Source: Streptomyces sp. NBC_00654
GTDB lineage: Bacteria > Actinomycetota > Actinomycetes > Streptomycetales > Streptomycetaceae
Length of the DNA: 64,000 bases
Direction: 5' to 3'
Assembly (NCBI RefSeq): GCF_026341775.1
Contig: NZ_JAPEOB010000002.1
Coordinates: 1,364,001 to 1,428,000, forward strand
Shown: piece by piece, positions 46,182-56,462 of the stretch
How positions within the stretch are numbered: position 1 is the first letter of the stretch
How the letters are laid out: each line of letters begins with the position of its first letter
Notes under the pieces: model-generated
Databases searched by the model: none
Seen by the model: the letters and a program-made list of their open reading frames with translations, nothing else
Told to the model about the DNA's origin: nothing
Program-made: the position numbers and the translations under genes

Positions 46182-47975
46182 TCACGCCTCCTTCGGGTCG
46201 GTGGAAGCGTTGGCACGGCGCGAGCGGCGGAGCGGCGGCTTCGCGCCGAGCCGCTTCGGGTCCAGCCCGGACCAGGGGTTGCCGCTGGAGAAGAACTTCG
46301 TCCGGCCCATCAGCGTCATGACGGGCTTGGTGAAGAGGAACACCACGACGACGTCGAGCAGCGTGGTCAGGCCGAGCGTGAACGCGAAGCCCTGGACCTT
46401 GCCGACGGTGACCAGGAAGAGCACCGCCGCGGCCAGGAACGACACGAAGTCGGAGACCAGGATGGTGCGCCGGGCACGCGGCCAGGCCCGCTCGATGGCC
46501 GGGCGGAGCGTCCGGCCCTCGCGGATCTCGTCACGTACACGTTCGAAGTACACGATGAACGAGTCCGCCGTGATACCGATCGCCACGATCGCACCACAGA
46601 CCGCCGGCAGGTTCAGCGCGAAGCCGATGGCCGGGCCGAGCAGGGCCATGATCGTGTACGTCAGGATGCCGGACACCAGGAGGCTGAGGAGCGCGATGAA
46701 CGCGAGCCCGCGGTAGTAGGCCACCAGGTAGATCACGACGAGCGCCAGACCGATGGCACCGGCGATGAGACCCGCCTGGAGCTGCTCGCCGCCGAGGGCG
46801 GCGGTCACGGTGGTGACGCTCGCCTCGTCGAAGGTCAGCGGGAGCGCGCCGTACGACAGGATGTTGCCGAGGTCCTCGGCGGACTGCTGGTCGAAGCTTC
46901 CGGAGATCTGGGCGTTCTTGCTGAGCGCCGTACGCACGGAGGGCGCGGAGACGACCTCGCCGTCGAGGACGATCGCGAACTGGTTCATCGGCGGCTGCTG
47001 CTGCGAGAGCCGCGAGGTGATCGACTGGAACTTCTTGGCGCCGCCGGAGGTGAACTCCATCGACACGATCCACTCGCCGGTGGTCTGGTCGATGGCGCCC
47101 TGGGCGTCGTCGACGTCCGCACCGGAGACCTCGGCCGGGCCGAGCACGTACTTCTCGTACTGGCCGGGAGTGTTCGAGCCACAGGCGACGATGGAGTCGG
47201 TGGGCTTCGCGTCCTTGCCGGCGTCCGTGCGCTGCTTCGGGTCGGTGCAGTCGAGCTTGGCGAACTGTTCCTGGAGCTTGGCGGTCGCGGGGTCGGCGGA
47301 CGGCGTCGCGGACGCGTCGGGCGACTTCGACGACTTCGGCTTCGCGGAGTCGGTGGCGCTCGGAGTGGGGTCCTTCTTCAGGGCTCCGGTGACCGCGCGT
47401 CCCTGGGTGGTGGCGCTCGCCGACGGCGAGCCGGGGGAGGTGGCCTCGTCGCCCTTGGCCTCGTCACCCTTGGCCTTGTCCCCGGCCTTGGCGGACTCCT
47501 CCGCGCTCGGCGTGGCGCTGCCCGAGGGCTTCGCGCTGCCCGTGGGCACCGGCTCCCCGGGGCCGCCGGCCTGGACGGTCAGAACGGGCCGGAAGTAGAG
47601 CTGGGCGGTCGTACCGACCTGCTCCCGGGCCTGCTCGGAGTTCGTCCCCTTGGGGATGTTGACGATGATGTTCTTCTCGCCCTGGGTCTGGACCTCGGCC
47701 TCGGAGACACCCAGACCGTTGACCCGCCGCTCGATGATGCCGACCGCGGTGTTCATGTTGGTCGGATTGATCGCGTCGGGCTTGCCGGGCTGGCTCTTCG
47801 CCTCAAGCGTGATCGAGGTCCCGCCCGCCAGGTCGATACCCAGCCGGGGCGTGGTGTGACCGGACAGGAACATCCCGCCGGTGAGCGCGACCATGGCGAT
47901 CAGGATCAGAACCAGGGCACGCCCCGGCCTGCTCTGACCACCGGCCGGCCCGCGGCCCTTCTTCGGTGCTGCCAC
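46182..47975 (-). CDS. secD: Protein-export membrane protein SecD with low-complexity insertion
   Basis: Partner of SecF. The 597 residues show the first helix (ALVLILIAMVALTGGMFL), the SecD motif LGIDLAGGTSITLEA, and a five-helix C-terminal part with AGLIAGAIGLALVVIYLVAYYRG-type segments and GITADSFIVYFERVRDE. Between about residues 137 and 232 lies an insertion rich in Ser, Ala, Lys, Pro and Asp (KAKGDEAKGDEA repeats) in the extracytoplasmic domain. The start is a GTG. Confidence 0.95.
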   Translation of the reverse strand: MAAPKKGRGPAGGQSRPGRALVLILIAMVALTGGMFLSGHTTPRLGIDLAGGTSITLEAKSQPGKPDAINPTNMNTAVGIIERRVNGLGVSEAEVQTQGEKNIIVNIPKGTNSEQAREQVGTTAQLYFRPVLTVQAGGPGEPVPTGSAKPSGSATPSAEESAKAGDKAKGDEAKGDEATSPGSPSASATTQGRAVTGALKKDPTPSATDSAKPKSSKSPDASATPSADPATAKLQEQFAKLDCTDPKQRTDAGKDAKPTDSIVACGSNTPGQYEKYVLGPAEVSGADVDDAQGAIDQTTGEWIVSMEFTSGGAKKFQSITSRLSQQQPPMNQFAIVLDGEVVSAPSVRTALSKNAQISGSFDQQSAEDLGNILSYGALPLTFDEASVTTVTAALGGEQLQAGLIAGAIGLALVVIYLVAYYRGLAFIALLSLLVSGILTYTIMALLGPAIGFALNLPAVCGAIVAIGITADSFIVYFERVRDEIREGRTLRPAIERAWPRARRTILVSDFVSFLAAAVLFLVTVGKVQGFAFTLGLTTLLDVVVVFLFTKPVMTLMGRTKFFSSGNPWSGLDPKRLGAKPPLRRSRRANASTDPKEA

Positions 47976-48119
47976 CTTCTCGTTTCTCCCTGTCCAACCG
48001 CCCCGCGCCGGGTACGCGCCCGAGCGGCCACGAAGTGTTGTGGGGACCTGCCCCCGCAGAAAACCGCACGGCCCGGGGGACGCCGCGCACCGGTGGGCGT
48101 GGCGTCCCCGAATCGTGAA

Positions 48120-48596
48120 CTACTTCGCGTCGGCCTCGCCGTCGGCCTTGCCGTCCTTGGAGTCCTTGGCATCCTTCGCCGCGGCGTCCTCGGTGTCCGC
48201 CGGCTCGGCGTCCTCGTCCTCGTCCTTCTTGACCAGGTCGATCTTCGCGTCGTCGTCGCCGGTGAGCGAGGAGGCGTCGTCGGGCACGACCGCGCCGTCG
48301 ACCTTGAGGTCGTCGTCACCGTGGACGATGCGGTTGTACTCCTCGTCGTCGAGGACGGCACCGATCGAGTTCTTGGCGTAGACGGCGTGGACGCCGGGGG
48401 CGACCTCAAGGAGAACCGTGTCGTCGTGAACCTCCTTGACGGTGGCGTACATGCCTCCGATCGTCCGGACGCCGGTGCCGGGCTGCATGTCGTTGCGCAT
48501 CTGCGCAGCCGCCGCCTGCTTCTTCTTGGCGGACCGGGTCATCAGGAACATGGCCCCGATGAGCACGATGAAGGGGAGGAGAGTCACGATATTCAC
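48120..48596 (-). CDS. yajC: Preprotein translocase subunit YajC
   Basis: Small membrane subunit that associates with SecD-SecF. The 158 residues have one helix (VTLLPFIVLIGAMFLMTRSAKKKQ), the YajC motif MQPGTGVRTIGGMYATV and a long acidic, Asp/Ala/Lys-rich tail (VKKDEDEDAEPADTEDAAAK). The GTG start (VNIVTLLPF) fits the family; the longer frame upstream is not conserved-looking. It precedes secD by about 144 bases. Confidence 0.93.
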   Translation of the reverse strand: MNIVTLLPFIVLIGAMFLMTRSAKKKQAAAAQMRNDMQPGTGVRTIGGMYATVKEVHDDTVLLEVAPGVHAVYAKNSIGAVLDDEEYNRIVHGDDDLKVDGAVVPDDASSLTGDDDAKIDLVKKDEDEDAEPADTEDAAAKDAKDSKDGKADGEADAK

Positions 48597-48762
48597 GGGA
48601 CGGAAATTCCTTCGCACGACCGCGCTGGAATGCGGCCTGTATATACGGGGGTGGGTACACCGACCTTTAAGGGCGGCATCGGCGGAGTCTAAGCGAGTCC
48701 GCATCGATGGAACAACGCCCAGCATCGCACCGTGGTTCCGCTACGGGTCAACCTGTGACGCA

Positions 48763-49848
48763 TCACGCCCCGAAGAGACCCTGTTGTCCCTTTCCGCCGT
48801 GCTGCGGAGGTACGAGGCCGAGGTGGGCCCAGGCCGCGGGGGTGGCGACCCGGCCCCGCGGCGTCCTGGCCAGCAGTCCTTCCCGTACGAGGAAGGGCTC
48901 GGCGACCTCCTCGACCGTCTCGCGCTCCTCCCCCACGGCGACCGCGAGCGTGGACAGGCCGACCGGCCCGCCGCCGAAGAGTTTCAGCAGGGCGCCGAGG
49001 ACCGCCCGGTCCAGCCGGTCGAGGCCGCGGGCGTCAACCTCGTACACCTTGAGCGCCGCGGCGGCGATCTCCCGGTCGACCGTGCCGTCGGCCTTGACCT
49101 GGGCGTAGTCCCGGACACGGCGCAGCAGCCGGTTGGCGATGCGGGGGGTGCCCCGGGAGCGTCCGGCGATCTCGGCGGCGCCGTCCGCGTCGATGCCGAC
49201 ATCGAGCAGCCGGGCCGAGCGGTGGATCACCCGTTCCAGTTCGGCGGGGGCGTAGAACTCCATGTGCCCGGTGAAGCCGAAGCGGTCGCGCAGCGGGGGC
49301 GGCAGCAGACCGGCCCGGGTGGTGGCGCCGACCAGGGTGAACGGCGGAAGTTCGAGCGGGATCGCGGTGGCGCCGGGGCCCTTGCCGACGATGACGTCGA
49401 CCCGGAAGTCCTCCATCGCCATGTAGAGCATCTCCTCGGCGGGCCGCGACATCCGGTGGATCTCGTCGAGGAAGAGGACCTCGCCCTCCTGGAGGGAGGA
49501 GAGGATCGCCGCGAGGTCGCCCGCGTGCTGGATGGCGGGTCCCGAGGTGATCCTGATCGGGGCGTTCATCTCGGCCGCGATGATCATGGACAGAGTGGTC
49601 TTGCCGAGCCCGGGAGCACCGGAGAGCAGGACGTGGTCGGCGGTGGCGCCACGGGCGCGGGCCGCCTTGAGGACCAGGTCGAGCTGTTCGCGGACCTTCT
49701 CCTGGCCGACGAACTCCTCCAGGTCCTTCGGGCGCAGGGCCGCTTCGACCGCGGTGTCCTCGCCGTCCGCGCCGGCGTCGACCAGCCGCTCGTCGAACTG
49801 CGGCACCGGCCGCTCGTCGGTGTCGGGTCCGGTCTCGTCCCAGTTCAT
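48763..49848 (-). CDS. ruvB: Holliday junction helicase RuvB
   Basis: AAA+ motor for branch migration with RuvA. The 361 residues have Walker [15 protein letters not shown], Walker [16 protein letters not shown], sensor-1 [20 protein letters not shown] and a C-terminal winged helix. The ATG ([10 protein letters not shown]) is 34 bases after the ruvA stop. Part of the ruvC-ruvA-ruvB set. Confidence 0.97.
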   Translation of the reverse strand: MNWDETGPDTDERPVPQFDERLVDAGADGEDTAVEAALRPKDLEEFVGQEKVREQLDLVLKAARARGATADHVLLSGAPGLGKTTLSMIIAAEMNAPIRITSGPAIQHAGDLAAILSSLQEGEVLFLDEIHRMSRPAEEMLYMAMEDFRVDVIVGKGPGATAIPLELPPFTLVGATTRAGLLPPPLRDRFGFTGHMEFYAPAELERVIHRSARLLDVGIDADGAAEIAGRSRGTPRIANRLLRRVRDYAQVKADGTVDREIAAAALKVYEVDARGLDRLDRAVLGALLKLFGGGPVGLSTLAVAVGEERETVEEVAEPFLVREGLLARTPRGRVATPAAWAHLGLVPPQHGGKGQQGLFGA

Positions 49849-49882
49849 TCGGTCAGTCCCGCCTCGGGTGTTTCGGTGCCGG

Positions 49883-50509
49883 TCAGCGTGCGCGGTTGAG
49901 AGTCTGCAGGGCGGCGCGCAGCAGCTGCGGCACGGGGGGCTGAACGCCCTCGGCGACGGCGGCCTCGGCCTGCGGGGCCACGGCGGAGACCGCCTCGTCC
50001 GCCTCGCGGGTCGCGTAGCCGAGCCCGATCAGCGCGGCCTGGAGCTGGTCGCGCCAGGCCGGGGTGACGGGGGTGCCGACGCCCTGCTGGCCGATGTGGG
50101 CGCCGACGGGCTCGCCGAGCCGGTCCTTCAGCTCCAGCAGCAGCTTCTGGGCGCCCTTCTTGCCGATGCCCGGGACGACGGTGAGCGCCTTCTCGTCGCC
50201 GGTGGAGACCGCCAGGCGCAGCGCGTCCGGGCTGTGGGTGGCGAGCATGGCCTGGGCCAGCCGGGGGCCGACGCCGCTGGCGGTCTGGAGCAGCTCGAAG
50301 ACCCGGCGCTCGTCGTCGTCGGCGAAGCCGTAGAGCGTGAGCGAGTCCTCCCGTACGACGAGGGAGGTGGCGAGCCTGGCCTCCTTGCCGACGCGCAGAT
50401 CCGTGAGGGTGTTCGGGGCGCACTGGACGGCCATGCCGATCCCGCCGACCTCGATCACGGCCGTGGTCGGGGTGACGGCGGCCACCGGGCCGGAGACGAA
50501 GGCGATCAT
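49883..50509 (-). CDS. ruvA: Holliday junction helicase subunit RuvA
   Basis: Binds four-way junctions and loads RuvB. The 208 residues have the N-terminal OB fold ([23 protein letters not shown]), two helix-hairpin-helix motifs ([17 protein letters not shown] and [19 protein letters not shown]) and a RuvB-contact domain at the C-terminus. The ATG overlaps the ruvC stop in ATGA. Confidence 0.97.
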   Translation of the reverse strand: MIAFVSGPVAAVTPTTAVIEVGGIGMAVQCAPNTLTDLRVGKEARLATSLVVREDSLTLYGFADDDERRVFELLQTASGVGPRLAQAMLATHSPDALRLAVSTGDEKALTVVPGIGKKGAQKLLLELKDRLGEPVGAHIGQQGVGTPVTPAWRDQLQAALIGLGYATREADEAVSAVAPQAEAAVAEGVQPPVPQLLRAALQTLNRAR

Positions 50510-51039
50510 GCGGTACGGCCTTTCAGCGTGCGGTGGGCGGCGACGGCCTGCTGGAGTCGGTTCTGGGCGGGTGCGCGCCAGATGTGGCAGATGGCGAGCG
50601 CGAGGGCGTCGGCGGCGTCGGCGGGCTTGGGCGGCGCGTCCAGCCGGAGCAGCCGGGTCACCATGGCGCCGACCTGTGCCTTGTCCGCGCGGCCGGAACC
50701 GGTGACGGCGGCCTTGACCTCGCTGGGGGTGTGCAGGGCGACGGGGATGCCGCGCCGGGAGGCGCAGAGCATGGCGACCGCGCTGGCCTGGGCGGTGCCC
50801 ATCACCGTACGGACGTTGTGCTGGGCGAACACCCGCTCCACGGCGACGAACTGGGGGCGGTGTTCGTCGAGCCACTGCTCGATGCCCCGCTCGATGTCGA
50901 CCAGCCGATGCCCCAGTTCGGCGTCGGAGGAGGTGCGGACGACACCGACGCCGATCATGGTCAGCGGGCGGCCCGCGACCCCCTCGACGACACCGACACC
51001 GCACCGGGTCAGCCCCGGGTCCACGCCGAGTACCCGCAT
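50506..51039 (-). CDS. ruvC: Holliday junction endonuclease RuvC
   Basis: Cuts Holliday junctions. The 177 residues contain the four acidic positions of the RNase H-like fold: [27 protein letters not shown], and the C-terminal [14 protein letters not shown] with two Asp. I chose the ATG just before [12 protein letters not shown] seven codons earlier is possible. It is the first gene of the ruv set and is isolated from yebC by a terminator. Confidence 0.96.
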   Translation of the reverse strand: MRVLGVDPGLTRCGVGVVEGVAGRPLTMIGVGVVRTSSDAELGHRLVDIERGIEQWLDEHRPQFVAVERVFAQHNVRTVMGTAQASAVAMLCASRRGIPVALHTPSEVKAAVTGSGRADKAQVGAMVTRLLRLDAPPKPADAADALALAICHIWRAPAQNRLQQAVAAHRTLKGRTA

Positions 51040-51104
51040 GGAGCCCCCTGTCCTCACCACTCGGTCAACTGTTCTGGCAGGCTATCGGCTCGCACCGACA
51101 ATGC

Positions 51105-51139
51105 GACGGGCCGACGGGGTGTGTCCCCGTCGGCCCGTC
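51105..51139 (-). terminator. Terminator between yebC and ruvC
   Basis: A perfect 15-bp inverted repeat (GACGGGCCGACGGGG, loop TGTGT) lies about 30 bases past the yebC stop, so ruvC needs a separate promoter or read-through. Confidence 0.75.
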
Positions 51140-51166
51140 CGCAGAAGCCGTTCCGCCGATCGCGCC

Positions 51167-51919
51167 TCAGGCGTCGACCTTCTCCATGACCTCGTCGGAC
51201 ACGTCGAAGTTCGCGAAGACGTTCTGCACGTCGTCGCTGTCCTCCAGCGCGTCGATGAGCTTGAAGATCTTGCGCGCGCCCTCCTCGTCGAGGTCGACCT
51301 GCATGGTGGGCAGGAAGTTGGCCTCGGCGGAGTCGTAGTCGATGCCGGCCTCCTGGAGCGCGGTACGGACCGCGACCATGTCGGTGGCCTCGCTGACGAC
51401 CTCGAAGGTCTCACCGAGGTCGTTGACCTCCTCGGCGCCCGCGTCGAGCACCGCACCGAGGACGTCGTCCTCGGACAGCTCGCCCTTGGGGACGATGACG
51501 ACGCCCTTGCGGTTGAAGAGGTACGAGACGGAGCCCGGGTCGGCCATCGAGCCGCCGTTGCGGGTCATCGCGACACGTACGTCGGAGGCGGCGCGGTTGC
51601 GGTTGTCGGTGAGGCACTCGATGAGCACCGCGACACCGTTGGGGCCGTAGCCTTCGTACATGATCGTCTCGTAGTCGGCGCCGCCCGCTTCGAGACCGCC
51701 TCCGCGCTTGACCGCGGAGTCGATGTTCTTGTTCGGGACGGAGCTCTTCTTCGCCTTCTGGATGGCGTCGACGAGCGTCGGGTTGCCCTCGGGGTCCACA
51801 CCGCCGGAACGGGCCGCGACCTCGATGTTCTTGATCAGCTTTGCGAAGAGCTTGCCGCGCTTGGCGTCAATCACGGCCTTCTTGTGCTTCGTCGTAGCCC
51901 ATTTAGAGTGGCCGGACAT
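51167..51919 (-). CDS. yebC: YebC/PmpR family transcriptional/translational regulator
   Basis: The 250 residues are the conserved YebC (TACO1) family: [23 protein letters not shown] start, [35 protein letters not shown], and an acidic C-terminal domain. Members regulate transcription or, as reported more recently, help ribosomes at polyproline. I chose the ATG before SGHSKW, with GGAG nearby. It precedes ruvC and follows pdxT by about 60 bases. Confidence 0.95.
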   Translation of the reverse strand: MSGHSKWATTKHKKAVIDAKRGKLFAKLIKNIEVAARSGGVDPEGNPTLVDAIQKAKKSSVPNKNIDSAVKRGGGLEAGGADYETIMYEGYGPNGVAVLIECLTDNRNRAASDVRVAMTRNGGSMADPGSVSYLFNRKGVVIVPKGELSEDDVLGAVLDAGAEEVNDLGETFEVVSEATDMVAVRTALQEAGIDYDSAEANFLPTMQVDLDEEGARKIFKLIDALEDSDDVQNVFANFDVSDEVMEKVDA

Positions 51920-51980
51920 CTGCCTTCTCCTTCGCGTCACCAAAATCGATCCGAACCCGAGAGATCCTACCGGGATCCGG

Positions 51981-52574
51981 TCAGCCGACTGCGCGCACCA
52001 TGTCGACGAAGAGCGCGTGAACCCGGTGATCTCCGGTCAGTTCCGGGTGGAACGACGTGGCCAGGGCGTTTCCCTGCCGTACGGCGACAATATGGCCGCC
52101 GTGCACGGCGATGACATCCGCCGCGGCCCCGATGGATTCGACCCAGGGCGCCCGGATGAAGACGCCCTCGACCGGGCCGCCCGCTATGCCGTCGACCTCG
52201 ACCGCGGCCTCGAAGGACTCGTTCTGCCGCCCGAAGGCGTTGCGGCGCACGATCATGTCGATGCCGCCGACGGTCTCCTGGCCCGACCGGGGGTCGAGGA
52301 TCTTGTCGGCGAGCAGGATCATTCCGGCGCAGGTGCCGTAGACCGGCATCCCCGCCCGTACCCGCTCGCGCAGGGGTTCCAGCATGCCGAACAGGACGGC
52401 GAGCTTGGACATGGTGGTGGATTCGCCGCCGGGTATGACGAGGCCGTCGACCTCGGCGAGCTCTTCGGGGCGCCGGACCGGCCTGGCCAGGGCATCGGCC
52501 GAGGCCAGGGCGATCAGGTGCTCCCGTACGTCGCCCTGGAGGGCCAGGACTCCGATCACAGGGGTGTCGCTCAT
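51981..52574 (-). CDS. pdxT: Pyridoxal 5'-phosphate synthase glutaminase subunit
   Basis: Supplies ammonia from glutamine to PdxS for vitamin B6 synthesis. The 197 residues include [27 protein letters not shown], the nucleophile in [12 protein letters not shown] and the His/Glu pair in [11 protein letters not shown]. The ATG (MSDTPVIGV) is six bases past the pdxS stop, a coupled pair. Confidence 0.97.
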   Translation of the reverse strand: MSDTPVIGVLALQGDVREHLIALASADALARPVRRPEELAEVDGLVIPGGESTTMSKLAVLFGMLEPLRERVRAGMPVYGTCAGMILLADKILDPRSGQETVGGIDMIVRRNAFGRQNESFEAAVEVDGIAGGPVEGVFIRAPWVESIGAAADVIAVHGGHIVAVRQGNALATSFHPELTGDHRVHALFVDMVRAVG

Positions 52575-52580
52575 CGGTGG

Positions 52581-53501
52581 CTACCAGCCACGGTTCGCGT
52601 AGCGCTCGGCCTCGGGCAGCGTGTCGCAGTTGATGCCGACCATGGCCTCGCCCAGGTTGCGGGAGGCGTCCGCGATGACCTTCGGGTCGTCGTAGAAGGT
52701 GGTGGCCTTGACGATGGCGGCCGCGCGCTTGGCGGGGTCGCCGGACTTGAAGATGCCGGAGCCGACGAAGACGCCCTCGGCACCGAGCTGACGCATCAGA
52801 GCGGCGTCGGCGGGGGTGGCCACGCCACCGGCGGAGAACAGGACGACGGGCAGCTTGCCGAGCTCGGCGACCTCCTTGACCAGCTCGTACGGGGCGCGCA
52901 GATCCTTGGCGGCGGCGTACAGCTCGTTGTTGTCGTAGCCGCGCAGCCGGGCGATCTCGTTCTTGATCTGGCGCAGGTGGCGGACGGCCTCGACGACGTT
53001 GCCGGTGCCGGCCTCGCCCTTGGAGCGGATCATCGCCGCGCCCTCGGCGATCCGGCGCAGGGCCTCGCCCAGGTTGGTGGCGCCGCAGACGAAGGGGGTG
53101 GTGAAGGCGAACTTGTCGCTGTGGTTGACCTCGTCGGCCGGGGTGAGGACCTCGGACTCGTCGATGTAGTCGACGCCGAGGGACTGGAGGACCTGGGCCT
53201 CGACGAAGTGGCCGATGCGGGACTTGGCCATGACGGGGATGGAGACGGCCGCGATGATCTCCTCGATCATGTTGGGGTCGGACATCCGGGCCACTCCGCC
53301 GTCCTTGCGGATGTCGGCGGGCACCCGCTCCAGGGCCATGACGGCCACGGCGCCCGCGTCCTCGGCGATCTTCGCCTGCTCGGCGTCGACGACGTCCATG
53401 ATCACGCCGCCCTTGAGCTGCTCGGCCATGCCGCGCTTGACGCGGGCGGTGCCGGTGGCGGGGGACTCGGCGGACTGCGGGGTGCTGGGAAGCGTGGACA
53501 C
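52581..53501 (-). CDS. pdxS: Pyridoxal 5'-phosphate synthase lyase subunit
   Basis: Forms PLP from ribose 5-phosphate, glyceraldehyde 3-phosphate and ammonia. The 306 residues show [19 protein letters not shown], the [19 protein letters not shown] segment and [33 protein letters not shown] (parts of the phosphate-binding barrel). The GTG start ([10 protein letters not shown]) has GAGG upstream. It begins the pdxS-pdxT-yebC group. Confidence 0.97.
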   Translation of the reverse strand: MSTLPSTPQSAESPATGTARVKRGMAEQLKGGVIMDVVDAEQAKIAEDAGAVAVMALERVPADIRKDGGVARMSDPNMIEEIIAAVSIPVMAKSRIGHFVEAQVLQSLGVDYIDESEVLTPADEVNHSDKFAFTTPFVCGATNLGEALRRIAEGAAMIRSKGEAGTGNVVEAVRHLRQIKNEIARLRGYDNNELYAAAKDLRAPYELVKEVAELGKLPVVLFSAGGVATPADAALMRQLGAEGVFVGSGIFKSGDPAKRAAAIVKATTFYDDPKVIADASRNLGEAMVGINCDTLPEAERYANRGW

Positions 53502-53713
53502 GGGACCTCACTCGGTGAAAAGACGCTGGTTTCTGCAGCACCGAGCAAACGCTCCGGAACCAGTCCACAGCAAGGGCCAATGGACAGCCCGTGGCCCGTT
53601 TTCCCGCCGCGCACCGTCACCCTTCCCCGCGGGGCGCGGCCTTGACGGCGCGGTCCTGACGCCATGGTCTTGGCACCGCGGCCTCGACGCCGCGGCCTCG
53701 ACGGCGTCGGCGT

Positions 53714-54259
53714 TCAGGTCCCCGGGCGGTCCGCGAGGGCCACCGGCGGCGCGTCGTCCATCTCGAAGGCGAGCGGGAACGGCGCGTGCCCGGCCAGCCG
53801 GAACAGCCGTACCGTACGGTGCCTGCGCAGGGCGCGGGCCGCCCGCACGGCGTCGTTGTGGAAGCGCCTGGCCATCGGCACCCGGCGCACGGCGGCGGCC
53901 AGTTCGGTGGCGGCCTCCTCGCCGCCGGGGATCTCCTTCACCGTCTCGACCTGGGCCGGTTCGCCGAAGACGGCCCGCAGCGCCGTGCTCAGCTCGCTCT
54001 CGGCGACCTCCCGCTGGTCCTCCTCGGCCTGCCGGGCGGCGTGCGCGGCCTCGTAGAGGACGATCGACGCGGCGGGGTCGAGGACGCCCGAGGTGGCCAG
54101 TTCCTGGGTGACCGAGGCGCGGCGCAGCAGTTGGGCGTCGAGCGCGGCCCGCGCCGCGTCGATGCGCGTGTGCAGCCGGTCGAGCCTGCCGGCCGTCCAG
54201 CTGAGGTACAGGCCGATCGCGAAGAGCGCGACGGCGATCCAGATGAGGGTTTCGGTCAC
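53714..54259 (-). CDS. LemA-like membrane protein
   Basis: The 181 residues have an N-terminal membrane helix (TLIWIAVALFAIGLYLSWTAG) then a long helical, charged stretch (LDRLHTRIDAARAALDAQLLRRASV) as in LemA-type proteins. The C-terminal 60 residues (FHNDAVRAARALRRHRTVRLFRLAGHAPFP) include the HNDAVR pattern of the LemA family. Function unknown. The GTG start (VTETLIWIAV) fits. It is between pdxS and an exported M23-like gene, both on the same strand. Confidence 0.83.
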   Translation of the reverse strand: MTETLIWIAVALFAIGLYLSWTAGRLDRLHTRIDAARAALDAQLLRRASVTQELATSGVLDPAASIVLYEAAHAARQAEEDQREVAESELSTALRAVFGEPAQVETVKEIPGGEEAATELAAAVRRVPMARRFHNDAVRAARALRRHRTVRLFRLAGHAPFPLAFEMDDAPPVALADRPGT

Positions 54260-54325
54260 CGCGCAAAGGCTACCGTCGGGCAGGCCGCACCCTGCCCTCC
54301 GGCCGTGACGGGGCGGGCGCCGGGG

Positions 54326-55180
54326 TCAGTCCCAGCGGTCCTGGTTGAGGAAACGGGCCACTCCGCGCCAGGAGTTGGGGCCCATCTCGCCGTCGATGGG
54401 GCCGGTGTAGCCGTGGGCGGCGGCGAGCCGCTGGAGGGCGGCCCAGGTGTGGGGGCCGGGTTCGCCGTCGATGGGGCCCGCATAGCCGTAGTGGTCGCGG
54501 AGGTTGCGCTGGAGGGCCGCGTACGTGTTCGCGCCGGGGTCGCCGTCGACGGGACCGGTGTAACCGGACTCGATGGAGAGCCAGCGCTGGGCCCGCTGCC
54601 AGAAGACGGTGCCGGGTTCGCCGTCCTGTTCGGTGCTCGTCTTGGGCAGGCCGCCGCCGGAGCCGCCGCCGAGGTAGACCAGCGGGTCGATCCGGACCCC
54701 GTTGGGATCGATCATGTGCCAGTGCAGGTGGGGTCCGGTGGACGAGCCCGAGCCGGGTGCGCCGGGCTGCCCGCCGGAGAGTCCGACGATGCCCCCGGTG
54801 CCCACGGAGGCGCCGTCGGCCAGCAGGAACTGCGACAGGTGCATGTACTGCGTGCGGTACCCGTTGTCGTGGTGGATCGTGACGGTGTGGCCGCCGGTGC
54901 CGTTGTCCGGGATGTTGCGGACGGTGCCGCCGCCCGAGGCGGGCAGTCGCGTACCGACTCCCATACCGAAGTCGATGCCGCCCAGCGAACCGTCGTTGAG
55001 GTGGTCCTGCCAGGTGCCGGTGACCGGGTAGCCAGCGAACGGGTTGTAGAAGGAGACGGCGTACGCGGCACGGGTGCCGAACAGGCCCGCGCCCGCGGTG
55101 ATCCCGATGGCCGCCGCCGTCCCGCGCAGCAGCGTTCTCCTGGTGGGGCGGCGGTCGTGGCCGCCCAGTGACCCGGTCAT
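54326..55180 (-). CDS. Tat-exported M23-like peptidase with three peptidoglycan-binding repeats
   Basis: The 284 residues start with a twin-arginine signal (RRTLLRG, residues 14-20) and probable cleavage after AYA (about 41). The M23/LytM-like domain has HLHWH (151-155) and YMHLSQF (112-118). The usual HxxxD zinc pair is changed: D70 is present (GGIDFG) but position 66 is Leu, so catalysis is uncertain. The C-terminus has three similar units (GYTGPVDGDPG, GYAGPIDGEPG and GYTGPIDGEMG) of a wall-binding type seen in actinophage endolysins. It lies upstream of no obvious partner; pimA follows on the same strand. Confidence 0.85.
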   Translation of the reverse strand: MTGSLGGHDRRPTRRTLLRGTAAAIGITAGAGLFGTRAAYAVSFYNPFAGYPVTGTWQDHLNDGSLGGIDFGMGVGTRLPASGGGTVRNIPDNGTGGHTVTIHHDNGYRTQYMHLSQFLLADGASVGTGGIVGLSGGQPGAPGSGSSTGPHLHWHMIDPNGVRIDPLVYLGGGSGGGLPKTSTEQDGEPGTVFWQRAQRWLSIESGYTGPVDGDPGANTYAALQRNLRDHYGYAGPIDGEPGPHTWAALQRLAAAHGYTGPIDGEMGPNSWRGVARFLNQDRWD

Positions 55181-55301
55181 GGTGGTTCTCCTCGGGGAGG
55201 TGTGGACTTCTCAGGTGTGGGCCTTGTCATGCCCACACCCAAGGAATCCATGCCTCCCGGCCCGGCTGTCTGTCGTCCCGGCCGGTATCCGCGCCCGGCC
55301 G

Positions 55302-56462
55302 TCAGTCCCGGGCCGACCCGAACCGCGCCCGCAGGCCCGTCCGTTCGTCGGCCGCCACCGACGCCGCACCGTCCGTCACCGTCTCGTACACCGCGAGGAT
55401 GTCCGCCCCCACCGTCGCCCAGTCGAAGCGCCGCACATGCTCGCTGCCCCGCTCACGCAGCTCCGCACGCCGCTCGGGGTCGCCCAGCAGCCGGATCGCC
55501 GCACCGGCCAGCGCGTCGGCGTCCTCGTTGGCGAACAGCTCGCCCGCCGCCCCCTGGTCCAGCACCTGGGCGAAGGCGTCCAGGTCGCTCGCCAGGACGG
55601 GTGCGCCCGCCGACAGGGCCTCCACCAGGATGATCCCGAAGCTCTCGCCGCCGGTGTTCGGCGCGACGTACACATCGACGCTGCGCAGCAGCCGCGCCTT
55701 GTCCTCGTCGCTCACCATGCCGAGGAACTCGACGCGCTCGCGCATCGGTGCGGGCAGCGAGGCCACCGCCTCCTCCTCGTCGCCGCGCCCCGCGACCAGC
55801 AGCCTGGTTCCCGGACGTGCGGCCAGGATGGCGGGCAGCGCCTTCATCAGGACCGGCAGGCCCTTGCGGGGCTCGTCGATCCGGCCGATGAAGCCGATCG
55901 TCCCGCCCTGCCACTCGGCCCGGGGCTCGGCCTTCGCGAAGAATCCGACGTCGACACCGTTGGGAATGACGACGGCGTCGCCGCCGAGGTGCTCCACCAG
56001 GGTCCGCCGCGCGTACTCGCTCACCGCGATCCGCGCGCTGATCTTCTCCAGCGCGGGCTGGAGGATCGGATACGCGGCGATCATCGCCCGGGAGCGCGGA
56101 TTGGACGTGTGGAACGTGGCGACGATGGGCCCCTGCGCGGCCCAGCAGGCCAGCAGGCCCAGTGACGGCGAGGTCGGCTCATGGATGTGGATCACGTCGA
56201 AGGTGCCGTCGTGCAGCCAGCGGCGCACCCGCGCGGCCGACAGGAAACCGAAGTTCAGCCGGGCCACCGAGCCGTTGTACGGCACGGGAACGGCCCGGCC
56301 GGCCGACACCACGTACGGCGGCAGCGGGGTCTCGTCGTCCGCGGGCGCCAGCACGGAGACCTGGTGGCCGAGGCGGATCAGATGCTCGGCCAGGTCCCGG
56401 ATGTGGAACTGCACCCCGCCGGGTACGTCCCAGGAGTACGGGCAGACGATGCCGATCTTCAC
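55302..56462 (-). CDS. pimA: Phosphatidylinositol alpha-mannosyltransferase (PimA-type GT4)
   Basis: Adds the first mannose from GDP-mannose to phosphatidylinositol on the inner membrane face. The 386 residues show the GT4 motifs CPYSWDVPGGVQFHI, IHIHEPTSPSLGLLA, VVIPNGVDVGFF, FIGRIDEPRKGLPVL and the C-terminal donor site GGESFGIILVEALSAG. The ATG overlaps the patA stop in ATGA. Part of pgsA-patA-pimA. Confidence 0.95.
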   Translation of the reverse strand: MKIGIVCPYSWDVPGGVQFHIRDLAEHLIRLGHQVSVLAPADDETPLPPYVVSAGRAVPVPYNGSVARLNFGFLSAARVRRWLHDGTFDVIHIHEPTSPSLGLLACWAAQGPIVATFHTSNPRSRAMIAAYPILQPALEKISARIAVSEYARRTLVEHLGGDAVVIPNGVDVGFFAKAEPRAEWQGGTIGFIGRIDEPRKGLPVLMKALPAILAARPGTRLLVAGRGDEEEAVASLPAPMRERVEFLGMVSDEDKARLLRSVDVYVAPNTGGESFGIILVEALSAGAPVLASDLDAFAQVLDQGAAGELFANEDADALAGAAIRLLGDPERRAELRERGSEHVRRFDWATVGADILAVYETVTDGAASVAADERTGLRARFGSARD

